64,000 nt of DNA from Terriglobales bacterium (GTDB lineage: Bacteria > Acidobacteriota > Terriglobia > Terriglobales > Acidobacteriaceae): NCBI GenBank assembly GCA_025934735.1, contig JAICWP010000001.1, positions 186,001 to 250,000 on the forward strand. The letters are read 5' to 3'. The translations under genes and the position numbers were made by a program. Below the pieces are notes generated by a model. That model did no database searches, was not told the DNA's origin, and saw only the letters and a list, made by a program, of their open reading frames with translations. This document shows positions 32,761-41,423 of this stretch, piece after piece (position 1 is the first letter of the stretch; the number at the start of each line of letters is the position of its first letter).

Positions 32761-34551
32761 ATGTCCAAATCGCGCAGGCAGTTTCTGACCCAAACATCTT
32801 TGTTTCTTCTGGGCTCCGCCGTCGCCGCCACGGCGCAGCAGGGCGGGGAAGTGCCGGCGGGAATGCCCTCCGTGTTCGGAGAAGGACCGTCCGCCGGTCC
32901 CGCGGTTTCGCCGGCCACCTTTGCGGAAGCGGAAAAGCTGATGCAAGTCCGGCTGACGGACGGGGAGCGGGCGATGGCGGCGAGCACCTGGTCCAAGACC
33001 ATGGCGCCCTTGTACGAACGCCGAACTGGCCCTCGAAAAGTAGCGCTGGAAGCTGGTTTGGCGCCAGCCTCGCGCTGGAATCCCATCCTGCCGGGCAGCA
33101 AGGCAGGTCCGGAACGCGATCGCTTTGTGCGCAGCCGGGGGGCCAATGTGCCGCTGCCAGGGAATGAGGAAGACATCGCCTTCGCCTCGGTCGCGCAGCT
33201 GTCGCGCTGGATTCAGGCCAGGCAAATCACCTCCGAGCGGCTGACCAACATCTACCTGCGGCGGCTGCAACGCTTCAATCCTCAGCTGCGCTGCGTGATC
33301 ACGCTGACGCCCGAGCTGGCGCTGCAGCAGGCCCGGCAAGCCGACCAGGAACTCGCCGCCGCCAAATACCGCGGCCCGCTGCACGGCATTCCCTGGGGAG
33401 GCAAGGACCTGCTCGACACTGCTGGCATTCCCACCACCTATGGCGCCGAGCCTTTCCGGAACCGCGTGCCCGCCAAAGATGCCGTCGTTGTGCAACGCCT
33501 GCGCCAGGCGGGAGCGGTGCTGGTGGCCAAACTCAGCCTGGGCGCGCTGGCGCTTAACGACATCTGGTTCGGCGGGCAGACGATGAATCCCTGGCTGCCG
33601 GAAGAGGGCTCGGGTGGCTCCAGCGCCGGGCCGGCCTCGGCCACGGCAGCGGGCCTGGTTGGGTTTGCCATCGGCAGCGAAACCGGGGGCAGCATTGTGG
33701 ATCCCTCCATGCGCTGCGGCATCACCGGGCTGCGGCCCACCTACGGCCGGGTGCCGCGCACCGGCGCCATGACCTTGTGCTGGTCGCTCGACAAACTCGG
33801 TCCCATGGCCCGCACCGTGGAAGACACCATGCTGGTGCTGCAGGCTATCTCTGGACCCGATTCCGGCGATGTGGCCAGCCTTCCAAGCCGGCTGGATTTT
33901 GAGGCGGATGCGCCCGTCACTGGCCTGCGCGTGGGCTACTTTCCTGCCTGGATGAAGCAGAAACCCGCCACCGCGGTGGACGGGGCCGCGCTCGAAACCG
34001 TTAAGCAGTTGGGCATGACGCCGGTGGAGGTTTCCATTCCGGATTGGCCGTACGGCTCGTTGCAACTGGTGCTGTTCGCCGAAGCCGCGGCCGCTTTTGA
34101 GGAGCTCACACTCGACCACAGAATAGATCAGCTGAAAGCCCAGGTTCCGGATGCATGGCCCAATATTTTTCGGGAAGCGCGTTTCCTCTCCGCCGTGGAC
34201 TTTGTGCAGGCCGACCGCCTCCGCCGCAAAGTAGCGGAAGTGATGGCCGGTATTTTCGAGCAGGTGGACCTGCTGCTGGTGCCCTCGCTGCGCGACGAGA
34301 TGCTCACCATCACCAACTTCACCGGCCATCCCTCGCTGACGCTGCGCGCCGGCTTCGTCCAGGTCACCAAGGCGCGCAGTGACTGGGCGCCGGACACCAG
34401 CCATCCATTACCCACGTTCTCCACTCCTCGGCGAGTGCCTTATGGCGTTACGCTCATTGGCCGGCTGTTTGATGAGGGCACGCTGGGGCGAGCGGGTGTG
34501 GCCCTGGAGCGTGCGTTCGGGGTAGTGGCAGAGCGGCCGGCCGGATTTTAG
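32761..34551 (+). CDS. Tat-exported amidase (amidase signature family)
   Basis: A 596-residue protein with a twin-arginine signal (SRRQFLT at residues 4-10, then a hydrophobic stretch ending ATAQ). The amidase-signature triad is visible: Lys in GIPWGGKDLL (about 216), the cis-Ser in EGSGGSSAGPAS (about 285) and the nucleophile Ser in GSETGGSIVDPS (about 312). An additional region of about 130 residues precedes the catalytic domain. GGGAG upstream supports the ATG at 32761 over an upstream in-frame start at 32698. The substrate is unknown; the exported location argues against GatA of tRNA amidation. It converges on the selenoprotein-like rhodanese gene. Confidence 0.87.
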   Translation: MSKSRRQFLTQTSLFLLGSAVAATAQQGGEVPAGMPSVFGEGPSAGPAVSPATFAEAEKLMQVRLTDGERAMAASTWSKTMAPLYERRTGPRKVALEAGLAPASRWNPILPGSKAGPERDRFVRSRGANVPLPGNEEDIAFASVAQLSRWIQARQITSERLTNIYLRRLQRFNPQLRCVITLTPELALQQARQADQELAAAKYRGPLHGIPWGGKDLLDTAGIPTTYGAEPFRNRVPAKDAVVVQRLRQAGAVLVAKLSLGALALNDIWFGGQTMNPWLPEEGSGGSSAGPASATAAGLVGFAIGSETGGSIVDPSMRCGITGLRPTYGRVPRTGAMTLCWSLDKLGPMARTVEDTMLVLQAISGPDSGDVASLPSRLDFEADAPVTGLRVGYFPAWMKQKPATAVDGAALETVKQLGMTPVEVSIPDWPYGSLQLVLFAEAAAAFEELTLDHRIDQLKAQVPDAWPNIFREARFLSAVDFVQADRLRRKVAEVMAGIFEQVDLLLVPSLRDEMLTITNFTGHPSLTLRAGFVQVTKARSDWAPDTSHPLPTFSTPRRVPYGVTLIGRLFDEGTLGRAGVALERAFGVVAERPAGF

Positions 34552-34618
34552 GCTTGGCTTGTTCGCAAGGCGCCCGCGAGTTCTCTTCCGGCCGAGTTTT
34601 GCGTTGCTTAACCCGGGA

Positions 34619-34966
34619 TCACGCCGCTTGTCGCTTGGGCTCGACGGGCAGTCCCACTTCCTGCCAGGCGTCAAAACCACCCTCCAGGGCATACACGTCT
34701 TTGTAGCCGCGGTCCTGAAGCTTCTGCGCCAAACTGGCGCTGGATGCCTCATGCGGTCAGGTACAGTAGATGACGATGGGCTTGTCCCGGGGAATGGCCG
34801 GGGGATTCTCCTCAAACTGGTCCATGCGGACCCGAATCGCGCCCGGCGCCATCACATCCGCATCTGCCCAAGCTTGCGGGTTGCGCACATCCACGAAGGT
34901 GAATCCTTCCCCGTCTTCCATTCTTCTGCGCAGTTCTTCTGCCGCGATTCTCGGCGCTTCCGCCAT
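34619..34966 (-). CDS. Rhodanese-like protein with in-frame UGA, probable selenoprotein (Cys-Thr-Sec)
   Basis: The frame from ATG 34966 reads a rhodanese domain (FTFVDVRNPQAW, DKPIVIYCT), meets TGA at 34757-34759, and continues in the same frame to a stop at 34619-34621. The continuation has good rhodanese sequence (PHEASSASLAQKL, VYALEGGFDAWQEVGLPV). The TGA is residue 70, two after the active-site Cys68, where relatives commonly have a second Cys (CxC). A 6-bp stem GCGCCA/TGGCGC with loop GTT starts 16 nt after the TGA, putting its loop 22 nt away. A G-first apical loop 16-37 nt from UGA fits the bacterial SECIS consensus. GGGGGTGG precedes the ATG. Total 115 residues. The alternative is a nonsense mutation or base error. 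Confidence 0.78.
34726..34740 (-). promoter_or_regulatory. SECIS-like hairpin after the in-frame UGA
   Basis: On the minus strand GCGCCA-GTT-TGGCGC forms a six-base-pair hairpin with a three-base loop starting with G. The loop lies 22 nt downstream of the TGA at 34757-34759, inside the rhodanese reading frame. Stem length, loop size, a G at the first loop position and the distance all meet published criteria for bacterial selenocysteine insertion elements. Outside this stem the pairing is weak. Confidence 0.6.
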
Positions 34967-35091
34967 GTGCCACCCCCTGCTTTATGTGAACGGATCATAA
35001 GATGCCGACTATTAGGCGCGCGCTGTGCTGAACGGGGCCGATGCGAGAGGCAGGCTTTCGCGCCCGTCGAGCCCGATCCTGAGCGCGTTCA

Positions 35092-35116
35092 TTGGGGCGA
35101 AAGGGGGGACTCGAAC
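35092..35116. repeat. Direct repeat of the tRNA-Leu 3' end (candidate att site)
   Basis: These 25 bases match 35201-35225 at 24 positions. The second copy comprises the last bases of tRNA-Leu (GCGAAAGGGGGGACTCGAAC on the plus strand) plus a few bases beyond it. Duplication of a tRNA 3' end is the usual footprint of tyrosine-integrase insertion. The two copies are only about 109 bp apart, so if this was an att pair, nearly all of the element between them has been deleted. Confidence 0.6.
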
Positions 35117-35204
35117 TTTAGCCGTTTTGGCGGCGTGAGCGAAGCGGGAGCCGCCAGGCGAAATCCCGAGCCTAGCGAGGAACCTCTACACACATAAGAC
35201 TTGG

Positions 35205-35286
35205 TGCGAAAGGGGGGACTCGAACCCCCATGGGTTGCCCCGCCAGATCCTAAGTCTGGTGCGTCTGCCAATTCCGCCACTCTCGC
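35205..35286 (-). tRNA. tRNA-Leu (anticodon UAG)
   Basis: The minus strand forms a class II tRNA of 82 nt: acceptor GCGAGAG/CTTTCGC with discriminator A, D-arm with AATTGGCAGACG, anticodon stem CCAGA/TCTGG enclosing TAG, a short variable arm and a T-arm with GGTTCGAGTCC. CCA is not encoded. An integrase remnant begins about 70 bp upstream of its 5' end and a copy of its 3' end lies downstream. Confidence 0.97.
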
Positions 35287-35356
35287 AAGTAGGAACTAAC
35301 TCACCCATAATAAATTAGTTAGGTAGGTCCTGGCGCAATTCTTGAACTGCCCCAGG

Positions 35357-35925
35357 TTAGTGCATTTCGGCCTGTTTCTGCCGGTTTTCTGCCCAAACTG
35401 CAGCCGGCTGGATTTTCTGACCCGCTTCGATCTTGCGGGCCGCTTCGTCCAGGTCGGACTCGGAAACGAGGTTGTACCTGTCGAAAATTCTGCGAGTTTT
35501 GTGCCACTGATCTTCATCGCTACCACTTCCGGAACACCGCGGCGGACCATGTTGCGGACCGCAGAGCGGCGAAGATCATGGAACAGTAGTCCAGGGAGTC
35601 CAACATCGGTGCAGAGCCTCTCCCAGGTTCCGCGGAAGTCCTCAATCTGCTTCCCGTTTTTCCGGGTGAATACGAAGTCATCCGCAGTTTTGCCGGTAAT
35701 GCAGGCTTGCAGCAGAATGAACACGTCCTGCGTCATCTTCACCGCCCGACCATCACCGCTCTTGGTTTCGCCGGCTGGGCCGAAGCAGGCTGGTACATCA
35801 GACGTCAATCCAAACGAGCACATGGGCCGAAACGTCGATCCCTGCCACGACAACCTGCCGGCTACAACCGCGGTTGCGGGGCCTATCGACGTTCGGACGC
35901 CAGGGCGGACGGTTTGGGGGTGCAC
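35357..35925 (-). pseudogene. Decayed tyrosine recombinase/phage integrase (C-terminal part)
   Basis: The readable part covers the second half of a phage integrase: TADDFVFTRKNGKQIEDFRGTWERL, then LLFHDLRRSAVRNMVRRGVPEVVAMKISG with the HxxR catalytic pair. After KISG the expected H-K is replaced by T-K, and the reading frame must shift near 35490 to continue as FDRYNLVSESDLDEAARKI, which carries the catalytic Tyr, ending at a TAA at 35357-35359. The N-terminal core-binding domain is absent. The gene is therefore frameshifted, truncated and missing a key His. Its position next to tRNA-Leu and the 3'-end repeat fits a dead integrated element. Confidence 0.8.
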
Positions 35926-35930
35926 TAGTT

Positions 35931-36320
35931 TTGGGGCAGTCGGGTTAGAATGACGGGCAGAGGTTGGGCAGAAAGAGATAAAACGGCACTGATAGCAAAG
36001 CAGTTATAGCACCTCACGGGATTAGCAATCTGGTGCGTTTTGGCCCCAAGATGAGCGCCAACGCCCTTCCTGCACCAGAACCAAGCCCACAGCAGTACGC
36101 GAATACAGCCTACCTGTGCACAGACACGCTTCCGCCCGATTGGGCCTGTATTTCGCGCCCTTGCGCCTGCTGGCGTGTGGCTTAGGAAATCATCACGCAT
36201 AAGGCCAGCAGCCCATCCCTTCGGGCATCATAGGCCAATCCTGCACTGCCCGTCCCTGCGCCCTGGCCTGCCGCGCGGCGCTGGGTATACACTTCTGCCC
36301 ATCTCACCAAAGGAGGCAAT
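35931..36320. other. Intergenic region between integrase remnant and cupin gene
   Basis: This stretch of about 390 bp holds no gene I can support. It is probably the remainder of the eroded integrated element; short frames on the minus strand upstream of the integrase remnant show no integrase N-terminal sequence. The last 20 bases contain the strong ribosome-binding site AAAGGAGG of the cupin gene. Confidence 0.5.
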
Positions 36321-36650
36321 ATGGCAACTGCAAAATTTCCGCAGCCGACGCACGAAGACCCAGTAAAACTCGATTCCAGGCATTATAAAATCGAGTTTGA
36401 GGATGAAAGTGTCCGCGTCCTGCGTATCAAATATGGGCCGGGTGAAAAGTCACCCATGCACAGCCACCCGGAATCAATTTCCGTGTTCCTGACCGACGCC
36501 CATGCCAAGTTCACCTACCCAGACGGACGAACGGAAGAGATCAAGGCGAACGCAGGGACGGTGCAACACATGGACGCCTTCACCCACCAACCCGAAAACC
36601 TTAGCAGCAGCACGCCATTCGAGTTAATCCAAATCGAGTTGAAGCGCTAG
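36321..36650 (+). CDS. Small single-domain cupin protein
   Basis: A 109-residue cupin. The first motif is GEKSPMHSHPESISVFL, with two His ligands, and the second is AGTVQHMDAFTHQPEN. No signal peptide is present, so it is cytoplasmic. AAAGGAGG seven bases before the ATG is a strong translation start. Small cupins of this size serve many functions (sugar isomerases, dioxygenases, sensors) and none can be selected here. It is flanked by the integrase remnant and a broken DUF5677-like gene, so it may be cargo of the old insertion. Confidence 0.82.
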   Translation: MATAKFPQPTHEDPVKLDSRHYKIEFEDESVRVLRIKYGPGEKSPMHSHPESISVFLTDAHAKFTYPDGRTEEIKANAGTVQHMDAFTHQPENLSSSTPFELIQIELKR

Positions 36651-36787
36651 CCGTTTCAATCCATTTTGTCTGAGGGGCGGGCTCCGGCCCGCTTTCTTTC
36701 TTTTGTTGGGCTGGGCCTTGGCGACTCGAAGGCCCTGCTTTCCCGCCCGATTGGGGCCCTCGTTGGGGCTAAAATGAAACGCTAACT

Positions 36788-37320
36788 ATGACGAAAGAGG
36801 TAGAAAAAGTTTCCAAGTATGTCAAGGAAGCCGAGGCCGAAATCAACGAACTGCGAATCTCGCCGCGCCTCCCCTTTAAGTACCCCTTCGACGTCGTTGC
36901 ATTGCCTACTGTGTCCAAGGCTTTTGCGTTGTCGAACGCCTGTCTGAAATTGATAAGCTCTGAGTTTTTCGACGAGGCTTATGGTTTAAGCAGGTCTATC
37001 GTGGAATGTGCCACCAACTTACGATATATGACCGCCGACTCAACTCTTCAAGACCAGCGAACACGAGATTTCGTCAATTACGCGCTGGCCTACAAAGCCT
37101 TCTGGGCCCATTATGCCCTTGAGCAATTCCTCGGCAGGGAAGAAGAAAGTGAAATACGAGAGTATGCGAAGCATCACGGAATCGTGCCAGACACTAAGCC
37201 AGCCCGTCGCCACTGGTCGGGATTGTCCGGGTTCATCTAGGATGTCATGAACGTTGACCATTCTCTTGATGGCCCTCTTGCACCGAAACAAAGGAACGTC
37301 GCATATGCCGCCGACTATTT
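36788..37320 (+). pseudogene. DUF5677-like gene interrupted by stop codons
   Basis: The 150-residue frame from ATG 36788 resembles the helical DUF5677 family (SSEFFDEAYGLSRSIVECATNLRYM, RDFVNYALAYKAFWAHYALEQF, ARRHWSGLSG). A TAG at 37238-37240 stops it just after the family's W-S-G block. The same frame then continues with sensible sequence (DVMNVDHSLDGPLAPKQRNVAYAADYFQT) to a TGA near 37330, suggesting a nonsense mutation in a longer protein. Base composition is more AT-rich than the surroundings, fitting transfer together with the neighbouring integrase. DUF5677 proteins have no well-defined activity. Confidence 0.55.
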
Positions 37321-37709
37321 TCAAACTTGAGACCGATTTATGGTGGTGGGAATCTTCTACTTACATTTCCATGCTTGCAATAGGGCCGAAAGTTAGGTAG
37401 TGAGGGTTCCATGTTGCTGTCGTTGTCCGTTGAGTGCAAAGCTCTGCATACACAGATGCAGAAATGTGCAGTGTTGTTCCGAAATCCAGAACATTTACAA
37501 ATTACCGGTTACGCGAGCTTCGTTCTCGCGTAAACTCTTGCTTTCCAGCCGAACAAAAGAACCTAGTCGCTTCCCAAGTCCCGCTCTTACTTGCACCATT
37601 TCCGGGGCAGAGCATGGGTTCGTAAAATCACGTCTTTAACCCTGGCATCCAGCTTCTCTGCATTGAGCATCTACTTACCTCGTACTCCGTCTCAGTTGCG
37701 CCACTCACC
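37321..37709. other. AT-richer non-coding stretch
   Basis: About 390 bp downstream of the broken DUF5677-like gene. Composition is lower in GC than the window average. It may contain further frameshifted tail of that gene near 37330-37395, but no continuous product is readable, and no RNA or repeat was recognised. Confidence 0.4.
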
Positions 37710-40046
37710 GTGAAATGCTCGATTCTAATTTTGGGCTTCGCTGAATGCTGGACGCAGCGCTTGCGGGGCTGTCGTCCTCTGGCCCCTCCGCTGGTCCTAT
37801 CTGTTTTGCTTTTATCCTGCGGCGGGGGCGGTTCCAGTCGTCAGCAGCAGCCGGCCGCCGTGCCCGAAGCGCAAAAAGTTACGTTATCAGTGACTTTGAA
37901 TGGCACCGGAACATTGACCAGCAACCCGGCGGGGATAAGTTGCGAGTCCAAATGCAGGGCATCGTTTGTCCAAGGGACGACGGTAACATTAAGCGCCACA
38001 CCCGGCGCCGGCCAGAACTTCACTGGCTTTAGCGGTGCATGTAGCGGCCTCACATGCAAGCTAAAATTGTCGGCAGACACAGAAGTCGGCGCATCCTTCG
38101 CAGCGCCAGCCCAACTCACAGTTTCCATAACCGGCGCCGGAACGATCACAAGCAACCCTGCCGGGATTAATTGCCCCGCGACCTGCACAGCGAACTTCAA
38201 TTCCGGCAGCACCGTCACGCTGACGGCCACGCCGGGCTCCGGCTACCAGTTCAGTGGGTTCGGCGGGGCTTGCAGCGGCACGACCTGCCAGCTGACGCTG
38301 AGTTCGGGCGCGCAAGTTAGCGCCAGTTTCACTCCGCCTCCCGTCTCGTTGACGGTTAATTCCGTGGGCGACGGCGGCGGCACCGTCACCAGCGTGCCTC
38401 CCGGCATCAATTGCCCAGGCACCTGCACTTACCAGTTCCCTTACGGAGTCAATGTGTACCTGAACGCGGCGCCAGACGGCGGGTCAAAGCTCAGCGGCTG
38501 GTTCGGGGCGGGCTGCAGCGGTACAAGCTGCAACCCCACGCTAAGCTCCGATCAAACTGTAACTGCGGCTTTTCTGAAACTCCCTCCGCGGCCGAACCCC
38601 GTACAAGTTCTCACCGAACGCTACGACAATAACCGGGACGGATTGAACCCTGCGGAGAACGTCCTCTATCCGGGTAACGTCTCCACCTACCTGTTCGGAA
38701 AGGTGGGGCAGTACGTTCTCGATGGGGAGGCGTTCACCCAGCCTTTGTTCGTGGACGGGCTCGCTATCGGCGGCCGTGCCATGAACGTCGTGTACGTGGC
38801 GACGGAGAGCGACAGCGTGTACGCCTTCGACGCCACCGGGCAGACCAGCGGGCCGCTATGGCACGACAACTTCACCGATCCCGCAAACGGGATCTACACC
38901 CTAAGCGGCACGGCGCAGGGCGGCATCACCGCGACGCCGGTGATTGACTCCACCACTTCCACGCTTTACGTGGTTGCGTCCACCAGTGAGAACGGCGTGT
39001 GGAAACAACGGCTGCACGCATTGGATTTGGCAACCGGCGTTGAGAAGTTCGGCGGCCCGGTGGAGCTGGCTGCGAACAGCAACGGAGTTGTGCTCGACCC
39101 CACGCTGGAGCTTAACCGCAGTTCGCTGCTGCTGGCGGGCGGAAGCCTGTATTTCGCTGAAGGGGCGCTGGAGCTGACTCCGGACGAGAAGCCCACCTTC
39201 CACGGCCTGGTGATGGCGTACAACCCCACCACGCTCGTCCAGCAATGGACATGGGTTAGCACGCCCGACGGGCAGGAGGGCGGTATCTGGATGAGCGGCA
39301 CCGGGCTGGCGGCGGACTCTGCCGGCTACGTGTATGCGGCAACCGGCAATGGCACCTTCAATGTCACCGCCGGCGGGCTGAGCTACGGCAACTCGGTGGT
39401 CAAACTCTCGGCCACGGGCACGGTGGCGGATTACTTCACTCCTTACAATCAGCTTACGCTTAGCGGCAATGACTGGGACATGGCGGCAGGCGGTGTGGTC
39501 CTTATTCCCGGCACCAGCTTCGCCGTCATATGCGATAAGCGGGGCGGCATTTACCTGCTGAACACGAGCTCCCTGGGAGGATACAACACCGCCAACAACG
39601 GGCAAATTCCCCAGTATCTGCCCTTCGCCGTGGGGAACCCGGACAGCAGCGGCGAACGGAACTGGAGCACAGCGTCGTTCTGGAATGGGAACGTTTACTT
39701 TGGGGGGCTGTGGGACGCCATCCGGCAGTTCTCGTTTTCGGGCTCGCTGCTCAGCACCGGCCCTGTGCACGCCAGCAACCACATCTTCTCCGGATCGCGG
39801 GGCGTCCAGCCTAGTGTGAGCGCCAACGGCGTGGCGTGTGGGATCGTGTGGGCGGCAGAATACAGCGGGGTGCTGCACGCGTTCGACGCGACCGACGTTT
39901 CCAAAGAACTGTACAACAGCGCGCAAAACTCCCAGCGGGACGGGTATGGCAACGGCATCAAGTTCCAGTTGCCGACGGTTGCCGAAGGAAGAGTGTACGT
40001 CACCGGAAAGGGGCAATTGGGGATATTCGGGTTGCTCAATCCTTAG
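37710..40046 (+). CDS. Lipoprotein-like protein with three Cys-paired repeats and a PQQ-like beta-propeller
   Basis: A 778-residue exported protein. The N-terminus has a hydrophobic stretch ending LLLSC-GGGGSS, a plausible lipobox. Three tandem repeats of about 80 residues follow (approx. 55-130, 133-208 and 212-290), each with a G-T-x-T-S-x-P-x-G-I-x-C-x-x-x-C motif and a second Cys pair (ACSGLTCKL, ACSGTTCQL, GCSGTSCNP), like the InlB-B/bacterial repeat folds held by disulfides. Residues about 300-778 form a beta-propeller with quinoprotein-like repeats (NVVYVATESDSVYAFDA, YVYAATGNG). No PQQ ligands could be assigned. The start (GTG) is the least certain part. Likely a surface-attached recognition or scaffold protein. 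Confidence 0.65.
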   Translation: MKCSILILGFAECWTQRLRGCRPLAPPLVLSVLLLSCGGGGSSRQQQPAAVPEAQKVTLSVTLNGTGTLTSNPAGISCESKCRASFVQGTTVTLSATPGAGQNFTGFSGACSGLTCKLKLSADTEVGASFAAPAQLTVSITGAGTITSNPAGINCPATCTANFNSGSTVTLTATPGSGYQFSGFGGACSGTTCQLTLSSGAQVSASFTPPPVSLTVNSVGDGGGTVTSVPPGINCPGTCTYQFPYGVNVYLNAAPDGGSKLSGWFGAGCSGTSCNPTLSSDQTVTAAFLKLPPRPNPVQVLTERYDNNRDGLNPAENVLYPGNVSTYLFGKVGQYVLDGEAFTQPLFVDGLAIGGRAMNVVYVATESDSVYAFDATGQTSGPLWHDNFTDPANGIYTLSGTAQGGITATPVIDSTTSTLYVVASTSENGVWKQRLHALDLATGVEKFGGPVELAANSNGVVLDPTLELNRSSLLLAGGSLYFAEGALELTPDEKPTFHGLVMAYNPTTLVQQWTWVSTPDGQEGGIWMSGTGLAADSAGYVYAATGNGTFNVTAGGLSYGNSVVKLSATGTVADYFTPYNQLTLSGNDWDMAAGGVVLIPGTSFAVICDKRGGIYLLNTSSLGGYNTANNGQIPQYLPFAVGNPDSSGERNWSTASFWNGNVYFGGLWDAIRQFSFSGSLLSTGPVHASNHIFSGSRGVQPSVSANGVACGIVWAAEYSGVLHAFDATDVSKELYNSAQNSQRDGYGNGIKFQLPTVAEGRVYVTGKGQLGIFGLLNP

Positions 40047-40189
40047 CTTGCTTCCCTAATTGAATCATCAATAGCGTTTCCAGTTAAGAATTTTTGGTAA
40101 CAGCTGCCTCTGGAGCGGGCGTAAGAGTGGGTTTTCCCTTGTCTAGACCGGCGAGGCACAAATTTGCGTGTTGCGCTGAAAACAGCAAA

Positions 40190-40228
40190 GGCCGCCGCGG
40201 AAGGTTGAGGACCTCCCCGCCGGCGGCC
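40190..40228 (-). terminator. Probable transcription terminator hairpin
   Basis: GGCCGCCG (40190-40197) pairs with CGGCGGCC (40221-40228), about 20 bases past the stop of the minus-strand gene at 40247. On the minus strand the stem is followed by CTTTGCTGTTTT, an imperfect U-rich tract. Confidence 0.5.
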
Positions 40229-40246
40229 CGGAATGGCTCCGAATCG

Positions 40247-40633
40247 CTACTTTACTTTTGTTAGTTCCACTACGTCCTGGCCGTGCACCACGTCATGGCC
40301 ATGGGTTTCAGTTTCCCCCCAAATCTGGTGCAGCACATGGCGCTCGCCATCGCGCTGGAACAGCAGCACCGTTTTTTCATTGGGAGCGAGCTTTTGAACG
40401 TTCCGCGTGAACAGGAACGCGTTTTGCCGCGTCTCTTTGTTGGTCATCGTGAGCCGCATGCTGTTCGGGTTGGACTTGATCAGGTACTGTCCAGCCGGCA
40501 TATGGCTATTGGCCACGCTGAACTCAAAGGGAATATCGGCAGTCCAGGTGGTTTCCAACAACTGTGACACGGCCGGCGTCACTACCAACAGCAGCGACAC
40601 TACCGCAAAAAGCATCAGAAGACGTACTTTCAT
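40247..40633 (-). CDS. Secreted protein of unknown function
   Basis: A 128-residue protein with a signal peptide (1-23, ending TPAVSQ) and a mature part that looks beta-rich: TTWTADIPFEFSVANSHMPAGQYLIKS, then LTMTNKETRQNAFLFTRNVQ and VLLFQRDGERHVLHQIW. Acidobacterial genomes contain many such FxVPFxFxxxxxxLPAGxY proteins, with no known function. GGAGG seven bases before the ATG sets the start at 40633. A terminator-like hairpin follows. Confidence 0.65.
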   Translation of the reverse strand: MKVRLLMLFAVVSLLLVVTPAVSQLLETTWTADIPFEFSVANSHMPAGQYLIKSNPNSMRLTMTNKETRQNAFLFTRNVQKLAPNEKTVLLFQRDGERHVLHQIWGETETHGHDVVHGQDVVELTKVK

Positions 40634-40965
40634 GGGAAGCCTCCTTCTGGGTCGGGGAATGTTCTGCAATAAAAACGGCGAGAAGAGCACACGTGTGGTA
40701 CTCCGCCAGTTTTCTGCGCTCCAGGCCGAGGCGCATACACAGCACGCAGGTCTCCGATCCTGCGTGGCCAAGCATTTCCTATGCTATTTTGCGGAATGCG
40801 TGCTGTCGGTGACGTGGCGCACAGGCCTGCGGTGCAACGAGGCAATTGTCGCAGTGAGCCCAGAGATTTCCCAAAACGGGACGGCTCGCGCGAGCACACA
40901 CATCCTTGAGACGAGTTTCGACTCACACTCCACGCCGGAAAAGGTGCAGCCGCTGAGCCGCGCGG

Positions 40966-41238
40966 CTATTGCACCATGGTAAGGCCGCGATAAACCCACA
41001 GGCCCGCAATCACCAGGATGAGCACCAGCGAGCTCGCCCCGAAGCCGCGCACCAGCGGATTCAGCTTGTTGACCTTGCGCATGACTTCCATCTGTTCCAG
41101 TTGCATATGCGACTCGGAGTCGTCGAGGAACAGTTGGTCGTCTTCACGCATGGTGAGGGTGCTGCGGTAGATGAGCAGCACGATCAGGATAGTGGTCAGA
41201 ACGCCCCAGACGATCAGCAGCCAACCCAGAGAGGACAT
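40966..41238 (-). CDS. Small two-helix membrane protein
   Basis: A 90-residue protein with hydrophobic helices at about residues 5-24 (LGWLLIVWGVLTTILIVLLIY) and 67-86 (ASSLVLILVIAGLWVY), joined by a charged central segment (MREDDQLFLDDSESHMQLEQMEVMRKVNK) that could be a coiled coil. I recognise no family. GAGG upstream of ATG 41238 supports the start. It lies on the same strand as, and downstream of, the ErpA-type gene, but a strong terminator separates them. Confidence 0.6.
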   Translation of the reverse strand: MSSLGWLLIVWGVLTTILIVLLIYRSTLTMREDDQLFLDDSESHMQLEQMEVMRKVNKLNPLVRGFGASSLVLILVIAGLWVYRGLTMVQ

Positions 41239-41373
41239 AGCAGCACCTCGCTTCTGATGGAAGCTTGCTCGCCCAGCCTCGGATCCGGCCAGGAAGTAGG
41301 AGGGGTAGCCGGAACCGCAGTCGGGGGACGGCCTCATTATAGCCCCGCTTGGCAATAGGCAAATGCTCGCGCA

Positions 41374-41407
41374 AAAGAAAAACCCCGCTTGGGCGGGGCT
41401 TTTTTAG
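41374..41407 (-). terminator. Rho-independent terminator of the ErpA-type gene
   Basis: CCCCGC-TTGG-GCGGGG forms a six-pair GC stem (41384-41399) with an A-rich run before it and TTTTTT after it, so it can terminate in either direction. On the minus strand it ends the ErpA-type transcript 25 bases after its stop codon. Confidence 0.85.
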
Positions 41408-41423
41408 CTTAACCCTGAGGAGC

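Noticed and set aside
32494-34404. A 636-codon open frame antisense to the amidase
   Set aside because: Low-complexity Arg/Gly/His sequence and no motif, opposite a gene with all catalytic residues in order.
34757-34966. Truncated 69-residue rhodanese ending at the TGA
   Set aside because: The frame continues with good rhodanese sequence after the TGA and a SECIS-like hairpin follows, so a read-through product is the better call.
35089-35280. A 63-codon frame reading [14 protein letters not shown]
   Set aside because: This is a well-known false protein produced by translating through tRNA-Leu.
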